Shown here: positions 52,040 to 60,675 of the stretch, in pieces
Layout: each line of letters begins with the position of its first letter
Numbering within the stretch: the stretch's first letter is position 1
From: Uliginosibacterium paludis
GTDB lineage: Bacteria > Pseudomonadota > Gammaproteobacteria > Burkholderiales > Rhodocyclaceae
NCBI RefSeq assembly: GCF_039631355.1
Contig: NZ_JBDIVF010000010.1
Location: forward strand, 1-64,000
DNA: 64,000 nucleotides
Direction: 5' to 3'
The notes under the pieces: generated by a model
Databases searched by the model: none
Told to the model about the DNA's origin: nothing
Seen by the model: the letters and a program-made list of their open reading frames with translations, nothing else
Made by a program: the position numbers and the translations under genes

Positions 52040-54147
52040 TGGCGTTCGACAAACTGAAACTCGAAGTCGTGCTCAGCGCCATCGACAAGCTCTCGCGCCC
52101 GCTCTCGGCCGCCAAGGGCAAGTCGGGCGAGCTCGCGCGCCAGCTCCAGCACACCCAGGCAAGCATCACGAATCTGCAGCGCGCCACCCGGGTGCTCGAA
52201 GACCGGATGGCCGGTGCCGGCGTGCCCACCCGCGAGATGATCGAGAGCCAGAAAGCACTCGCTCAAGAGGCCAATGCCTTGAACGAGCGCTACCGCGTGC
52301 AGCGCGCACAGCTCACCGCGCTCAACGAACAGATGCGGCGCCAGCAGGCCATCGCTGCCGCCTCCGAACGCATCGGCCGCACGCGCGACAGCCTCGCGAA
52401 GTCAGGTGTGGGGCTGGGTGCAGCCGGGGCCGCCACACTCGCAGGCGTGGGCAGCACGGTAAGCGCTTATGCCGAAGCGGAAGATGCCGCCACCGGCCTG
52501 CGTGTCGCGATGATGCGGGCCAACCATTCTGTGCCCGAGACTTTCCAGCAGCTCAACGAGCTGGCCACCCAGCTGGGCGACAAGCTGCCCGGCACCACGG
52601 CCGACTTCCAGACCATGATGACGACCCTCATCCGCCAGGGCATGAGTGCGGAGAGCATCCTGGGCGGGCTGGGCAAAGCCACGGCCTACCTCGCCGTGCA
52701 GATGAAGATGCCGACCGATCAGGCCGCCGAGTTCGCCGCCAAGATGCAGGACGCGACCCGCAGCACCGAAGGCGAGATGATGGATCTGATGGATGTGATC
52801 CAGCGCAGCTTCTATGCCGGCGTCGATCCGGCCAACGTGCTCAACGCCTTCGCCAAGCTCTCGCCCGCACTCGGTGTGTTGAAGGCGCAAGGCCTTGAAG
52901 GGGCGCGTGCGCTCGCCCCCTTGATCGCCCTGATGGATCAGGCGGGCATGGCGGGCGAAGCCTCAGGTAACGCGATCCGCAAAGTGCTGCAGATGTCGCT
53001 CGACGCGAAGAAGGTCGCCAAGGGCAATGCCGCCGGCGGCATCAATCTCGACTTCACCAACGGCAAGGGTGAATTCGGCGGCCTCGATCAGCTCTTCGCG
53101 CAGCTCACCAAGCTGCAGGGCATGAGCACCCAGAAGCGGCTCTCCGTCATCAAGGAAATCTACGGGGATGACGCCGAAACGCTGCAAGTCGTCTCGCTCC
53201 TCATCGACAAGGGCAAAGCCGGCTACGCCGAAATGCAGCAGAAGATGGCGGCCCAGGCAGAGCTGCAAGCCCGGGTGAACGAGCAGCTGGGCACACTCAA
53301 GAACGAATGGGAAGCCGCCAGCGGCAGCTTCACCAACCTGCTCGCCACCGCGGGTGCCGCGCTCGCCCCCGACCTGAAGGCGCTGATCCAGTGGATGGGA
53401 GACGCGAGCGCTTCGGTGCGCGCCTTTGCGGCCGAGCATCCGCGGCTCATGACCTGGCTCATGCGCATCGCGGCGGGGCTGGGCGTGCTGCTCGTGGTGC
53501 TGGGCGCACTGCTGATCGGGGCGGCTGCCCTCCTCGCGCCCTTCGCGATGATGGGCACGGCGATGGCCGGCGTCACCACCGCCGGCACGCTTGCCACCGG
53601 CGCCTTCACCTTGATGGGGGGTGCGGTGAGTGCGGTCACTGCTTTCCTGCTCGCGAACCCGATCGTCGCGATCATTGCCGGCATCGCGGTGGCGGCCACG
53701 CTGATCTACAAGTACTGGGAACCCATCAAAGGCTGGTTCAAGGGCCTCTGGTCCGAGATCACCCAGGCCTTCTCCGAAGGCATCGGCGGCATCGCGAAGC
53801 TCTTGCTTAACTGGTCACCGCTGGGCGCGGTCTATGACAAGGTGCGGCTCGTCGCCGGCCTCTTCGGCAAGAAGCTGCCGCCCACCGCAGCCGACGCGCT
53901 GGGTGCCGTGGCCGAAGCCGGCCGGCAAGCCGGTAGCCAGGCGAGCCAGATCACCAGCGCCAGGACGGGCTTCGCGCCGCGTGCCGCAGCGGCCCCCGTC
54001 GTGCAGTCCGGCCCCGCCACCTTCCAGATCTACGCCGCCCCGGGCATGAACCCGGCCGAGGTCGCGAACCTCGTCGATCAGAAGCTGCAGCAGCGTGACA
54101 CCGCCGTGCGCGCCCGCCTGCGCTCCCGCTTTGCAGACAACCACTGA
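52039..54147 (+). CDS. T: Tail tape measure protein (P2 gpT family)
   Basis: A 702-residue protein setting tail length; P2 T is 815. N-terminal coiled coils (ELARQLQHTQASITNLQRATRVLEDRM) lead to a TMP core domain (TATYLAVQMKMPTDQAAEFAAKMQDATRSTEGEMMDLMDVIQ-like region at about residues 215-260) and hydrophobic helices (MRIAAGLGVLLVVLGALLIGAAALL; FLLANPIVAIIAGIAVAATLIY) near residues 470-555. Ends with a charged tail. Confidence 0.93.
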   Translation: MAFDKLKLEVVLSAIDKLSRPLSAAKGKSGELARQLQHTQASITNLQRATRVLEDRMAGAGVPTREMIESQKALAQEANALNERYRVQRAQLTALNEQMRRQQAIAAASERIGRTRDSLAKSGVGLGAAGAATLAGVGSTVSAYAEAEDAATGLRVAMMRANHSVPETFQQLNELATQLGDKLPGTTADFQTMMTTLIRQGMSAESILGGLGKATAYLAVQMKMPTDQAAEFAAKMQDATRSTEGEMMDLMDVIQRSFYAGVDPANVLNAFAKLSPALGVLKAQGLEGARALAPLIALMDQAGMAGEASGNAIRKVLQMSLDAKKVAKGNAAGGINLDFTNGKGEFGGLDQLFAQLTKLQGMSTQKRLSVIKEIYGDDAETLQVVSLLIDKGKAGYAEMQQKMAAQAELQARVNEQLGTLKNEWEAASGSFTNLLATAGAALAPDLKALIQWMGDASASVRAFAAEHPRLMTWLMRIAAGLGVLLVVLGALLIGAAALLAPFAMMGTAMAGVTTAGTLATGAFTLMGGAVSAVTAFLLANPIVAIIAGIAVAATLIYKYWEPIKGWFKGLWSEITQAFSEGIGGIAKLLLNWSPLGAVYDKVRLVAGLFGKKLPPTAADALGAVAEAGRQAGSQASQITSARTGFAPRAAAAPVVQSGPATFQIYAAPGMNPAEVANLVDQKLQQRDTAVRARLRSRFADNH

Positions 54148-54159
54148 GCCCCACCCGCC

Positions 54160-54369
54160 ATGGACGAATTCGAACTCGCGAGCCAACACGAAGCGCTCCG
54201 CCGCCGCCTGGCACTCGCCCTGCGCAAACCGGAAGGCCCGGCCGCGACCGGTGCTTGCCTCTGTTGTGAGGAGCCCCTCCCCCTTGGCCTGCGCTGGTGC
54301 AATGCCGAGTGCCGGGATGACTGGGCGCGCATCGCCCGCGCAGAAAGGCAGCGCCCGTGCAGCGAGTGA
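54160..54369 (+). CDS. Small putative zinc-binding phage protein
   Basis: A 69-residue protein with a CLCCEEPLPLGLRWCNAECRDDW segment (C-x-x-C ... C-x3-C) that looks like a zinc ribbon/finger, between T and U. Its stop overlaps the U start by one base. No defined role. Confidence 0.6.
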   Translation: MDEFELASQHEALRRRLALALRKPEGPAATGACLCCEEPLPLGLRWCNAECRDDWARIARAERQRPCSE

Positions 54370-54803
54370 TGATGGCGCTGGGCCTCTTCGTCTTCTCGGT
54401 CGATACCGCCGCCTACCAGAGCATTGCCCGCAAGCTCGCCTGGCGGCACCCGTCGGCCGCACGCGTGGGCGCCCGCCCGGCGCACCAGTTCCTGGGCGTG
54501 GATGACGAGAGCATCACGCTCACTGGTGTCACCCACACCAGCCTCGCCACGCTCGGCCGCGTCTCGCTCGAAGTGCTGGAGGAGATGGGCAACACCGGGC
54601 AGGCCTGGCTTCTGATCGGAGGGGATTACAAGATCTACGGCCACTACCTCATCGAGGGGCTGGAGACCACGCACACCGAGTTCTACCCGGACGGCACCGC
54701 CCGCAAGATCGAGTTCAGCCTGAGCCTGAAGCGCGCCGACGAAGGCCCGGGCCTCATCATGGGCGTGATCAGTGATGTGGCCAACAAGGTGCTGGCGCGA
54801 TGA
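54369..54803 (+). CDS. U: Tail protein U (P2 gpU family)
   Basis: A 144-residue tail-terminator/baseplate-hub associated protein. Start ATG at 54369 overlaps the previous stop; a GTG at 54357 is possible. The family core MMALGLFVFSVDTAAYQSIARKLAWRHP and LLIGGDYKIYGHYLIEGLETTHTEFYPDGTARKIEFSLSL is evident. Overlaps D by 4 bp. Confidence 0.93.
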   Translation: MMALGLFVFSVDTAAYQSIARKLAWRHPSAARVGARPAHQFLGVDDESITLTGVTHTSLATLGRVSLEVLEEMGNTGQAWLLIGGDYKIYGHYLIEGLETTHTEFYPDGTARKIEFSLSLKRADEGPGLIMGVISDVANKVLAR

Positions 54804-56194
54804 GCGGCATCCCCACGGCCACAACAGCCAACCTCATGCAGGCTTCCCCCGGGGCGCTGCCGGCCGTCAAACCCGCCTGGTCGGTGAGCTTGGGTGGCCG
54901 CACGCTCACCGATGTGTTCGCGCCGCGCCTCATCAGCCTCACCCATACCGACAATCGCGGCTTCGAGGCCGATACGCTCGAGATCGTGCTCGATGATTCG
55001 GATGGCCTCATCGCCCTCCCCTCACGCGGCGTCACCCTCTCGCTGCGCCTGGGCTGGGAAGGCAAGTCGCTCGCCGACAAAGGCGAGTATGTGATCGACG
55101 ACATCGAGCACAGCGGCCCGCCCGATCAGCTCACGCTACGCGGCCGCAGTGCTGATCTACGCCAGGGCATCACGAACAAGCAGGAGCGCTCCTGGAGCGG
55201 CCAGACGGTGGGCGCCATCGTCGAGAGCGTGGCCGCCGCCTACGGGCTGGAGGCCCGCGTGTCGGCCCGGCTCGCTGGCGAAGTCATCGAGCATATCGAT
55301 CAGACCAGCGAATCGGACGCAAACCTGCTCACCCGCATCGCGGAGGATTTCGATGCGCTCTGCACCGTCAAGAAAGGCCGGCTGCTCTTCATGCCAATCG
55401 GGGAAGCCGAGAGTGCGACCGGGATCCCCTTCCCCACGGCGACGGTCACGCGCCAGAGCGGCGACCAGCACCGCTTTGCGATTGCCGAGCGCGACAGCTA
55501 CACCGCTGTGCGCGCCTACTACCAGGACCTGCGCGCCGGCCGCACCGGCGAGATCCTCTTCGATGGCGCGCAGGTCAAAGCCGTCATCGAGAAAGCCTCC
55601 GCCGCCAAGCGCCGCCACTACAGCAGCGTCGTGGCCGTCTATGCCGCCAAGGGCCAGACCTCCACCTACGGCCAGGTCACAGTCAGCAGCGCCGGCAGCC
55701 AGCACACCACCCTGCGCGGCAATGCCCACACGCTGGCGCTCCAGAGCACGGATACCCTCAAGGCCCTCAGCCACGTCTATGCCACCCGCGCCGCAGCCCT
55801 CAACGCCGCCCGGGCCGCCTGGAAAACCATCGAGCAAAAAGCCGCCAAGACCGCCGCCCAGCTCGATGCCGACATCGAGCAGAACAACGCCATCGAGCTC
55901 AGCACCGAGCGCACCAAAACCCTGCGCCACACCTACGCCAGCAAAACGAACGCCGAGCGTGCCGTGCGGGCGGAATGGCAGCGCCTGCAGCGCGGGCTCG
56001 CCACCTTCAACCTCACGCTCGCCCTGGGCCGGGAAGACCTCTTCCCGGAGCTGCCCGTCACCGTCGAGGGCTTCAAGGATCAGATCGACGCCGCCACCTG
56101 GCTCATCACCCGCGTGACCAACACACTGAACGACGCCGGATTCACCACCGCGCTGGAGCTGGAGCTCAAGGCCGCGTCTGCCCGCGCAGATTAA
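54800..56194 (+). CDS. D: Late control / tail hub protein D (P2 gpD family)
   Basis: A 464-residue baseplate-hub protein. Typical blocks: PAWSVSLGGRTLTDVFAPRLISLTHTDNRGFEADTLEIVLDDSDG, LTLRGRSADLRQGI, SWSGQTVGAIVESVAAAYGL, and the C-terminal WLITRVTNTLNDAGFTTALELE. It is longer than P2 D (387) because of an Ala/Thr-rich helical insertion (residues about 300-395) with a near-repeat (LKALSHVYATRAAALNAARAAW; KTLRHTYASKTNAERAVRAEW). Confidence 0.93.
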   Translation: MSGIPTATTANLMQASPGALPAVKPAWSVSLGGRTLTDVFAPRLISLTHTDNRGFEADTLEIVLDDSDGLIALPSRGVTLSLRLGWEGKSLADKGEYVIDDIEHSGPPDQLTLRGRSADLRQGITNKQERSWSGQTVGAIVESVAAAYGLEARVSARLAGEVIEHIDQTSESDANLLTRIAEDFDALCTVKKGRLLFMPIGEAESATGIPFPTATVTRQSGDQHRFAIAERDSYTAVRAYYQDLRAGRTGEILFDGAQVKAVIEKASAAKRRHYSSVVAVYAAKGQTSTYGQVTVSSAGSQHTTLRGNAHTLALQSTDTLKALSHVYATRAAALNAARAAWKTIEQKAAKTAAQLDADIEQNNAIELSTERTKTLRHTYASKTNAERAVRAEWQRLQRGLATFNLTLALGREDLFPELPVTVEGFKDQIDAATWLITRVTNTLNDAGFTTALELELKAASARAD

Positions 56195-56221
56195 GCACCG
56201 CGCAATCATTGCGCAGTGATG

Positions 56222-56248
56222 ACAAAGCCCGCTGTGAGCGGGCTTTGT
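56222..56248 (+). terminator. Terminator of the late operon after D
   Basis: Perfect 12-bp stem ACAAAGCCCGCT/AGCGGGCTTTGT with a 3-base loop, 28 bp after the D stop. T run is short, being part of the stem. Confidence 0.65.
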
Positions 56249-56468
56249 GCCATGTATGAACCGGGTTTTACACAGTTTCTGGGGACAATTCGAGCGCCAG
56301 ACCGGCCCCATCGGGATGCCCCGAGGGACGTGCGCCTCAAACCATCGGATGCCCGTCTATTCGGTTGGCATTGAGCTGAATCAAACCGTGCACGTGCAGT
56401 GCGTCACGGCTCGCCCCTTGGGGCAGGTTTCGTCCGAATATTGGTGATGAGAAAGTTTGACGGTTTGC

Positions 56469-56500
56469 GGCCAGGAGCGGAGGGTCAGGCTTGCTGCCGG
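56469..56500 (+). repeat. Left copy of imperfect direct repeat flanking the HEPN gene
   Basis: Starts GGCCAGGAGCGGA and ends TTGCTGCCGG. The right copy (57696-57728) shares the first 13 bases exactly and most of the rest. Both lie outside the HEPN gene. Confidence 0.6.
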
Positions 56501-56520
56501 TTAGCCCTAAAGGAGAAAAA

Positions 56521-57483
56521 GTGCAACTGCCTGAAGAATTCCTTCAAGCAAAGCTGATACAGCGATTTCATCGCTTTGCCATTTTTGAGCATGGTGAGCA
56601 CGCATACTTTGGCCTTTTGGGCGAAGATGGTATTAACAATTACTTCCAGTGCTCTCGTGCTGTCATTACTGGGCTTGCTTTGGAATTTGGAGGCATGGCC
56701 GGACACATGGAAGCTTTATCAAAAAGCTTACCGCCATCGCCACAATTGGTTCCGTTTTATACCACCATGGTATTTGCAGGAGCCCTGCACGGAGGCGATG
56801 CCGGCGGCCAAGTAATGCTGAATTTCTTCACTCCATCTGGCAATGGCCTGACAACCATTTTGAACGCAGAGTGTGCGGCAACGCTTGAGTTTTCTCTAAA
56901 AAACTCGCTCGACGCCCTTCCTCACAGGCCGAAACCCGCTAACATATTCAACACTTACACACCTGGGGCTGAGTCAAAATCCTCCTCGACAACAGAGTAT
57001 TTTGGGCAACAGTACCCTTCCAAAACGCTTGAAGCACTCGGCTTACTAATGGTGCGAGCGAACCTTCTCGATCGAGCAATGGTTCAATTATTCACAAAAC
57101 TAAGCGGCTTAAGCACAGACAAAGCTGAGGCCTTGTTTTTCTCAAGCCGCAATAATGCGGCACGCGTAGGAATGATAGTGGCACTACTTCCGACTGTTGA
57201 CATCAAGAAAGAACAAAAAGAAGACATTAAAAAGTCCCTTGATAAAGCTCGATCAGTGATGGACCAGCGCAACGACCTTGTTCATGGGGAATGGCGCTTT
57301 AATGAAGACAAAATGGCGGTGGACCTCTTCACTCCAACTGCGCCGAAGCCAGAGAAGAGGCATAAGACACTTACGGTAACTCCGCAGTTCATTGAGGCAC
57401 TTGCATCTGAATACAGAGGAGCGACCATGATGATATCTGCCGCCTGTCACTATCAAACTCCAGCCGGCAACAAGGATACATAG
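56521..57483 (+). CDS. HEPN-motif protein, putative RNase or defence factor (cargo)
   Basis: A 320-residue soluble protein of unknown family. I chose GTG at 56521 because AAAGGAG lies five bases upstream; TTG at 56491 lacks a site. The C-terminal half contains MDQRNDLVHGEW, an R-x4-H motif of the kind that forms the active site of HEPN RNases, preceded by helical ALGLLMVRANLLDRAMVQLF as in HEPN bundles. AT-rich codon use (AAA, ATA, TTA) unlike the surrounding phage genes indicates separate acquisition. HEPN proteins often act in anti-phage defence or toxin-antitoxin pairs; no antitoxin is obvious here. Confidence 0.6.
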   Translation: MQLPEEFLQAKLIQRFHRFAIFEHGEHAYFGLLGEDGINNYFQCSRAVITGLALEFGGMAGHMEALSKSLPPSPQLVPFYTTMVFAGALHGGDAGGQVMLNFFTPSGNGLTTILNAECAATLEFSLKNSLDALPHRPKPANIFNTYTPGAESKSSSTTEYFGQQYPSKTLEALGLLMVRANLLDRAMVQLFTKLSGLSTDKAEALFFSSRNNAARVGMIVALLPTVDIKKEQKEDIKKSLDKARSVMDQRNDLVHGEWRFNEDKMAVDLFTPTAPKPEKRHKTLTVTPQFIEALASEYRGATMMISAACHYQTPAGNKDT

Positions 57484-57541
57484 CAAGCTAGGATGAAGGT
57501 GAATCCGGTTTCCAGGGTCTTTCCTCGCCGCAGTGACCGCT

Positions 57542-57573
57542 CCCCGGACTCCGCTTTGCTGCATCCGGGCTAC
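57542..57573 (-). repeat. REP-like palindrome with GTAG head
   Basis: On the minus strand GTAGCCCGGATGCAG continues to a closing CCGGGG, forming a stem-loop of the REP type (GTAG tetranucleotide plus palindrome) mobilised in trans by RAYT transposases. Confidence 0.55.
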
Positions 57574-57695
57574 GTTTTAAATGCCTGCTTTTTTCCCCGA
57601 CCGACCGCTCTGGAGCGAAAAGTGTCTCTCGAAGTCGCGCAAAGCAGCCATCTGCCGGAGCGGCTGCTATGCGGATAACATGGAGGGCAGGTGCC

Positions 57696-57728
57696 GGCCA
57701 GGAGCGGACGATCGAGCCTGCATGCCGG
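57696..57728 (+). repeat. Right copy of imperfect direct repeat flanking the HEPN gene
   Basis: GGCCAGGAGCGGA followed by a diverged half ending TGCATGCCGG; matches 56469-56500 in the same orientation. Confidence 0.6.
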
Positions 57729-57890
57729 AAGCAATAATTCGCGGGGGTCGAAGTGCCTGCAGGGTGTGCCCCCTGCCAATAAGTGGGGCCGAATTAGCTC
57801 GGCGAGCACCACCCTCTTGAATGGTGCCAACATGGCCTAGAAGCAGAACACAAGACCACTTATCCGCAATTTGTGGCGAGGAGATGAAAA

Positions 57891-58961
57891 ATGGATTTGA
57901 AGGTAGCCAGTCGCTTGAGACCTGTCACCGAGGCTGGGACTTCGGTTGGTCGCATCTATCTGTACCCGCTGCAGGAAAAAGATTTGAATAACTTCGAAAA
58001 GCTTCCCCCTGCGGACGTCATCAAGCAGGTCAGGAATTTGCTCACCAGCATTGGCAGCCTGACCTTGGAGTCCGAAGAAGCACCGGATCGTATTCCTCTC
58101 GATCCTGAAATCACGACTACGCTTTCGCAAGAAGAGGTGGAGCAGCTTGCTGAAGCCTATGTGAAATCGTCTGAGTGGCAGACAGCTCTGAAAGACAGTC
58201 AAGAACGCACACCTGTTGCGCGGGAGGCGGGTGAAAAGGCTTCGGCTTACCTGATTCGGCTGGTTGAGGACGAAGTCCAACAGCTTGGTCAGAAGACGAA
58301 GCAACGGCACGAGAAGATGCTTGGCTCCAGTCGTGGCATATTTGACCAAGTGCAGAAGAGCACAGATGCTTTGGGCGTGACGTTGAGCGAATTCGAAAAA
58401 CTCACCAAATCACATGGCGTGACGGCAGCGGGGAGCTATTCCGCTAGCAAAGACGACCTTAGTGAGGTCAATTCTTTGATGGCGGATCTAGCTTGGACTC
58501 GTGGGGAAGAGCGTGCAGAAGAATTGGAATTGCATCGACTCACTGGTCAGATGACAGCTGATTCCGCTAAGGCCCTCAAAGATTTGGTGGCAGCGGCTAC
58601 GAAAATGATGGGGGATATGGACGCGCGTGACATTCGAAACGATAAGTCGACGCGCAGGCAAATCATAATTGCAGTGTGGTCTGTTGGTATATCTGCAGTC
58701 TTTGCGTTAGTCGCTTTAATATTTTCTGTGCTCTCATACTTTCAAGACAGAAATAACAACACCACCGATGACCAGTGGCAGACGAAAGTATTGACTGTTA
58801 TCGAACAGGTAAGTCAGCAGCATTCCGCTCTTCAGCGAGAAACTCAGGCACTTCAGGCACAGGTGGAGTTGCAGGGTGCTCGCATCACTGAGCTGAGAGC
58901 AATTCAGCGCGCCACCGCCAAATCAATTGGAACGTCACGCCCCCTCTCCAAGCCCGAATAG
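57891..58961 (+). CDS. Coiled-coil protein with one C-terminal membrane span (cargo)
   Basis: A 356-residue protein with no recognised domain. Residues 1-255 are charged and helical (EEVEQLAEAYVKSSEWQ; LEFEKLTKSHG-type; LMADLAWTRGEERAEELELHRLTGQM), then a single hydrophobic helix (IIIAVWSVGISAVFALVALIFSVLSYF) near residues 260-286, then a coiled coil (VIEQVSQQHSALQRETQALQAQVELQG). The layout resembles membrane-anchored sensors or effectors, but function is unknown. A GAGGAG ribosome site precedes the ATG. Confidence 0.55.
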   Translation: MDLKVASRLRPVTEAGTSVGRIYLYPLQEKDLNNFEKLPPADVIKQVRNLLTSIGSLTLESEEAPDRIPLDPEITTTLSQEEVEQLAEAYVKSSEWQTALKDSQERTPVAREAGEKASAYLIRLVEDEVQQLGQKTKQRHEKMLGSSRGIFDQVQKSTDALGVTLSEFEKLTKSHGVTAAGSYSASKDDLSEVNSLMADLAWTRGEERAEELELHRLTGQMTADSAKALKDLVAAATKMMGDMDARDIRNDKSTRRQIIIAVWSVGISAVFALVALIFSVLSYFQDRNNNTTDDQWQTKVLTVIEQVSQQHSALQRETQALQAQVELQGARITELRAIQRATAKSIGTSRPLSKPE

Positions 58962-59100
58962 CTTTTTAAGGTAGGAAATCCTTCCTGCTCGCCGGAAAGA
59001 TGGGCAAAAAGGGGCTTTGCGTGAATTTATTTCCGGGATCTTATCCAGCAGTGGCCGGAGTTATAAAGCAAAATTGCTGTCAAAATTTAAGGGCTTCACT

Positions 59101-59940
59101 ATGCACAGCATCCCGAAACAGCTCTATCGATATCGCAGCATTGAAGGCGAAGCACAAGCAAGAACCCAACGCTTGATCGAGACGGGAATTCAATACTTCG
59201 CCGCTCCCACTTCTTTCAACGATCCGTTCGACAGCCGCCCAGATTTCACTCTGTCGGGCACAGAGGACGAAGTTCGTGCCTATCTGAACGAAATGTGGTC
59301 GCGACAAGCGCCGCATATCTCCAGCGAAGACAGAAAGCGAGAGATCGAGGCGATCCTTCGAGACCCGAATCGCGATCCGCGCTTGCCAGAAAACAGTATG
59401 CAAACCGCCGCTGTCTACGAAGCCATGGTCACCGCCAAGATAGGCGTGATGTGCCTTTCTGCGGTAAGAGATAGCGTCCTCATGTGGTCTCACTATGCCG
59501 ATTGCCATCGAGGTATCTGTCTCGTATATGACACGTCAGATGAATTCTTTGCCACGGCGCAACCGGTTCACTATCAACACGCGAGGCCGCAAGCAAACCC
59601 AATAGCTCATACACCTGAGGAGATGCTGGACAACGCCATCTTTACGAAGTCAGACGCATGGTCGTATGAGCAGGAGTGGCGCATCCTGCACTATCAGCGA
59701 GGCCCCGGTGAGCGCCAAATGCCACCAAACTGTCTGCGCGCTGTCTTGCTGGGTGTTGCTGCATCCGACTCCACGAGAAGACTAGTTGAGTCTTGGGCAA
59801 AATCATCCGAGGCAAAGCCACAAGTCATCCGAGCTCGTCTTTCCCCATCGGCTTTTGAGATTCAGTTCCCAGGAGACAGTGGTGAAACCTCTCAGGTCAA
59901 TCCTCACAACCCTTTAATTCTTAAAGGCGGTCAAGATTGA
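59101..59940 (+). CDS. DUF2971-family protein (cargo)
   Basis: A 279-residue cytoplasmic protein of the DUF2971 family: the N-terminal LYRYRSIEG, the FAAPTSFNDPFDSRPDF block and the central LMWSHYADCHRGICLVYD motif are all present. The family has no established biochemical function; members are scattered in accessory regions and next to defence genes. Start at 59101 (MHSIPKQLYRYRS). Followed by repeats and an attC-like sequence. Confidence 0.72.
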   Translation: MHSIPKQLYRYRSIEGEAQARTQRLIETGIQYFAAPTSFNDPFDSRPDFTLSGTEDEVRAYLNEMWSRQAPHISSEDRKREIEAILRDPNRDPRLPENSMQTAAVYEAMVTAKIGVMCLSAVRDSVLMWSHYADCHRGICLVYDTSDEFFATAQPVHYQHARPQANPIAHTPEEMLDNAIFTKSDAWSYEQEWRILHYQRGPGERQMPPNCLRAVLLGVAASDSTRRLVESWAKSSEAKPQVIRARLSPSAFEIQFPGDSGETSQVNPHNPLILKGGQD

Positions 59941-60032
59941 CTTCCGGCCGATTACTTCGCTAACCCTTCCGTCGAGAGGACGCTCGCCCGGCATGCCGTT
60001 CAAGGCCGTAACCCGGAATCCGGGCCCGAGTA

Positions 60033-60131
60033 GTAGGTCGGAAAAGCGAAGCGCCTTCCGACTTCCGGAGTGTTCCGCCTCGGTAGTTTTTGTACCGCCA
60101 AGCGTCGGAAAGCGCCCGCGGCTTTTCCGAC
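60033..60131. repeat. Inverted pair of REP-like elements (BIME)
   Basis: Two palindromes of the same type face each other: GTAGGTCGGAA ... TTCCGAC at 60033-60062 and GTCGGAAA ... TTTTCCGAC at 60104-60131 (reads GGTCGGAAAAG on the minus strand). Their stems share GTCGGAA, and the first has a GTAG head. Confidence 0.65.
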
Positions 60132-60155
60132 CTCTGCCCTGAGAAGCATACCGCA

Positions 60156-60222
60156 GGCTAACTCATCATCCCACCGGACCCGCGTGAAAATCAGCGTAGG
60201 TCGCTGCATTCAAACGTTGGTC
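60156..60222 (+). repeat. Possible degenerate attC-like site
   Basis: GGCTAAC (60156-60162) and GTTGGTC (60216-60222) are complementary at 5 of 7 positions and bound a 67-bp imperfect palindrome. This would be the site upstream of the lipoprotein cassette; evidence is weaker than for the downstream site because GTTGGTC departs from GTTRRRY. Confidence 0.35.
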
Positions 60223-60239
60223 AACTCAAAGGAAGAATC

Positions 60240-60653
60240 ATGAAACTTGGTACTTGCGTTGATATCGTCACCGCTCTTGTCGCGGCCGCTTTGCTGGTTG
60301 GCTGCGCTTCGGCACCAACGCAGGAGGAAATATCGCGTGCCGACTACGGGCAGCCAATGTCGCAACAGGAATGCCTGTCGATCTCGGAGGCTGCAATAGC
60401 CAATCAACTCAAAGATCCGAGCTCTGCGCAGTTTCGTAACGAGCCCCCTTGCTACACCGGTTGGGTGAGTTCAGTTCCGCTCATGGGACTGAGGGCTGCG
60501 TTCGGCTATGTGCAAAGGGGCGAGGTAAACGGCAAGAACTCATTTGGCGGGTATGTAGGGTTCCGTCCGTACCTGGTTCTTATTAAAAATGGTGTCGTCG
60601 TACGTAGTTGCATCACTGACCCTAATGGCGTTTGCATTCCAAGCGGGCAGTAG
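60240..60653 (+). CDS. Small lipoprotein, probable integron-cassette gene
   Basis: A 137-residue protein with lipoprotein signal (VAAALLVGCAS; Cys at residue 22) and a mature part with six further cysteines at most (CLSIS, PPCYTG, SCITDPNGVCIP). YLVLIKNGVVVRSCI is a compact beta hairpin. A GGAAGA ribosome site precedes the start. Surrounded by attC-like sequences with little leader, as in integron gene cassettes. Function unknown. Confidence 0.6.
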   Translation: MKLGTCVDIVTALVAAALLVGCASAPTQEEISRADYGQPMSQQECLSISEAAIANQLKDPSSAQFRNEPPCYTGWVSSVPLMGLRAAFGYVQRGEVNGKNSFGGYVGFRPYLVLIKNGVVVRSCITDPNGVCIPSGQ

Positions 60654-60675
60654 GCTTACGTGTTCGCGCGGAGTG

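Larger units (their letters stand above)
56195..56520. other. Junction between the P2-type late genes and the cargo region
   Basis: No gene is convincing. The first part carries the D terminator. At 56469-56500 there is the left copy of an imperfect direct repeat that recurs after the HEPN gene. This interval is where base composition falls from phage-like GC-rich to AT-richer cargo. Confidence 0.45.
57484..57890. other. Gene-free interval with repeat elements
   Basis: About 400 bp with no supported gene. It contains a REP-like palindrome (57542-57573) and the right copy of the direct repeat (57696-57728). The last 50 bp supply a GAGGAG ribosome site for the next gene. Confidence 0.45.

Noticed and set aside
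57493..57890. Small frames in the REP-containing interval
   Set aside because: They coincide with palindromes and repeats and have no convincing start.
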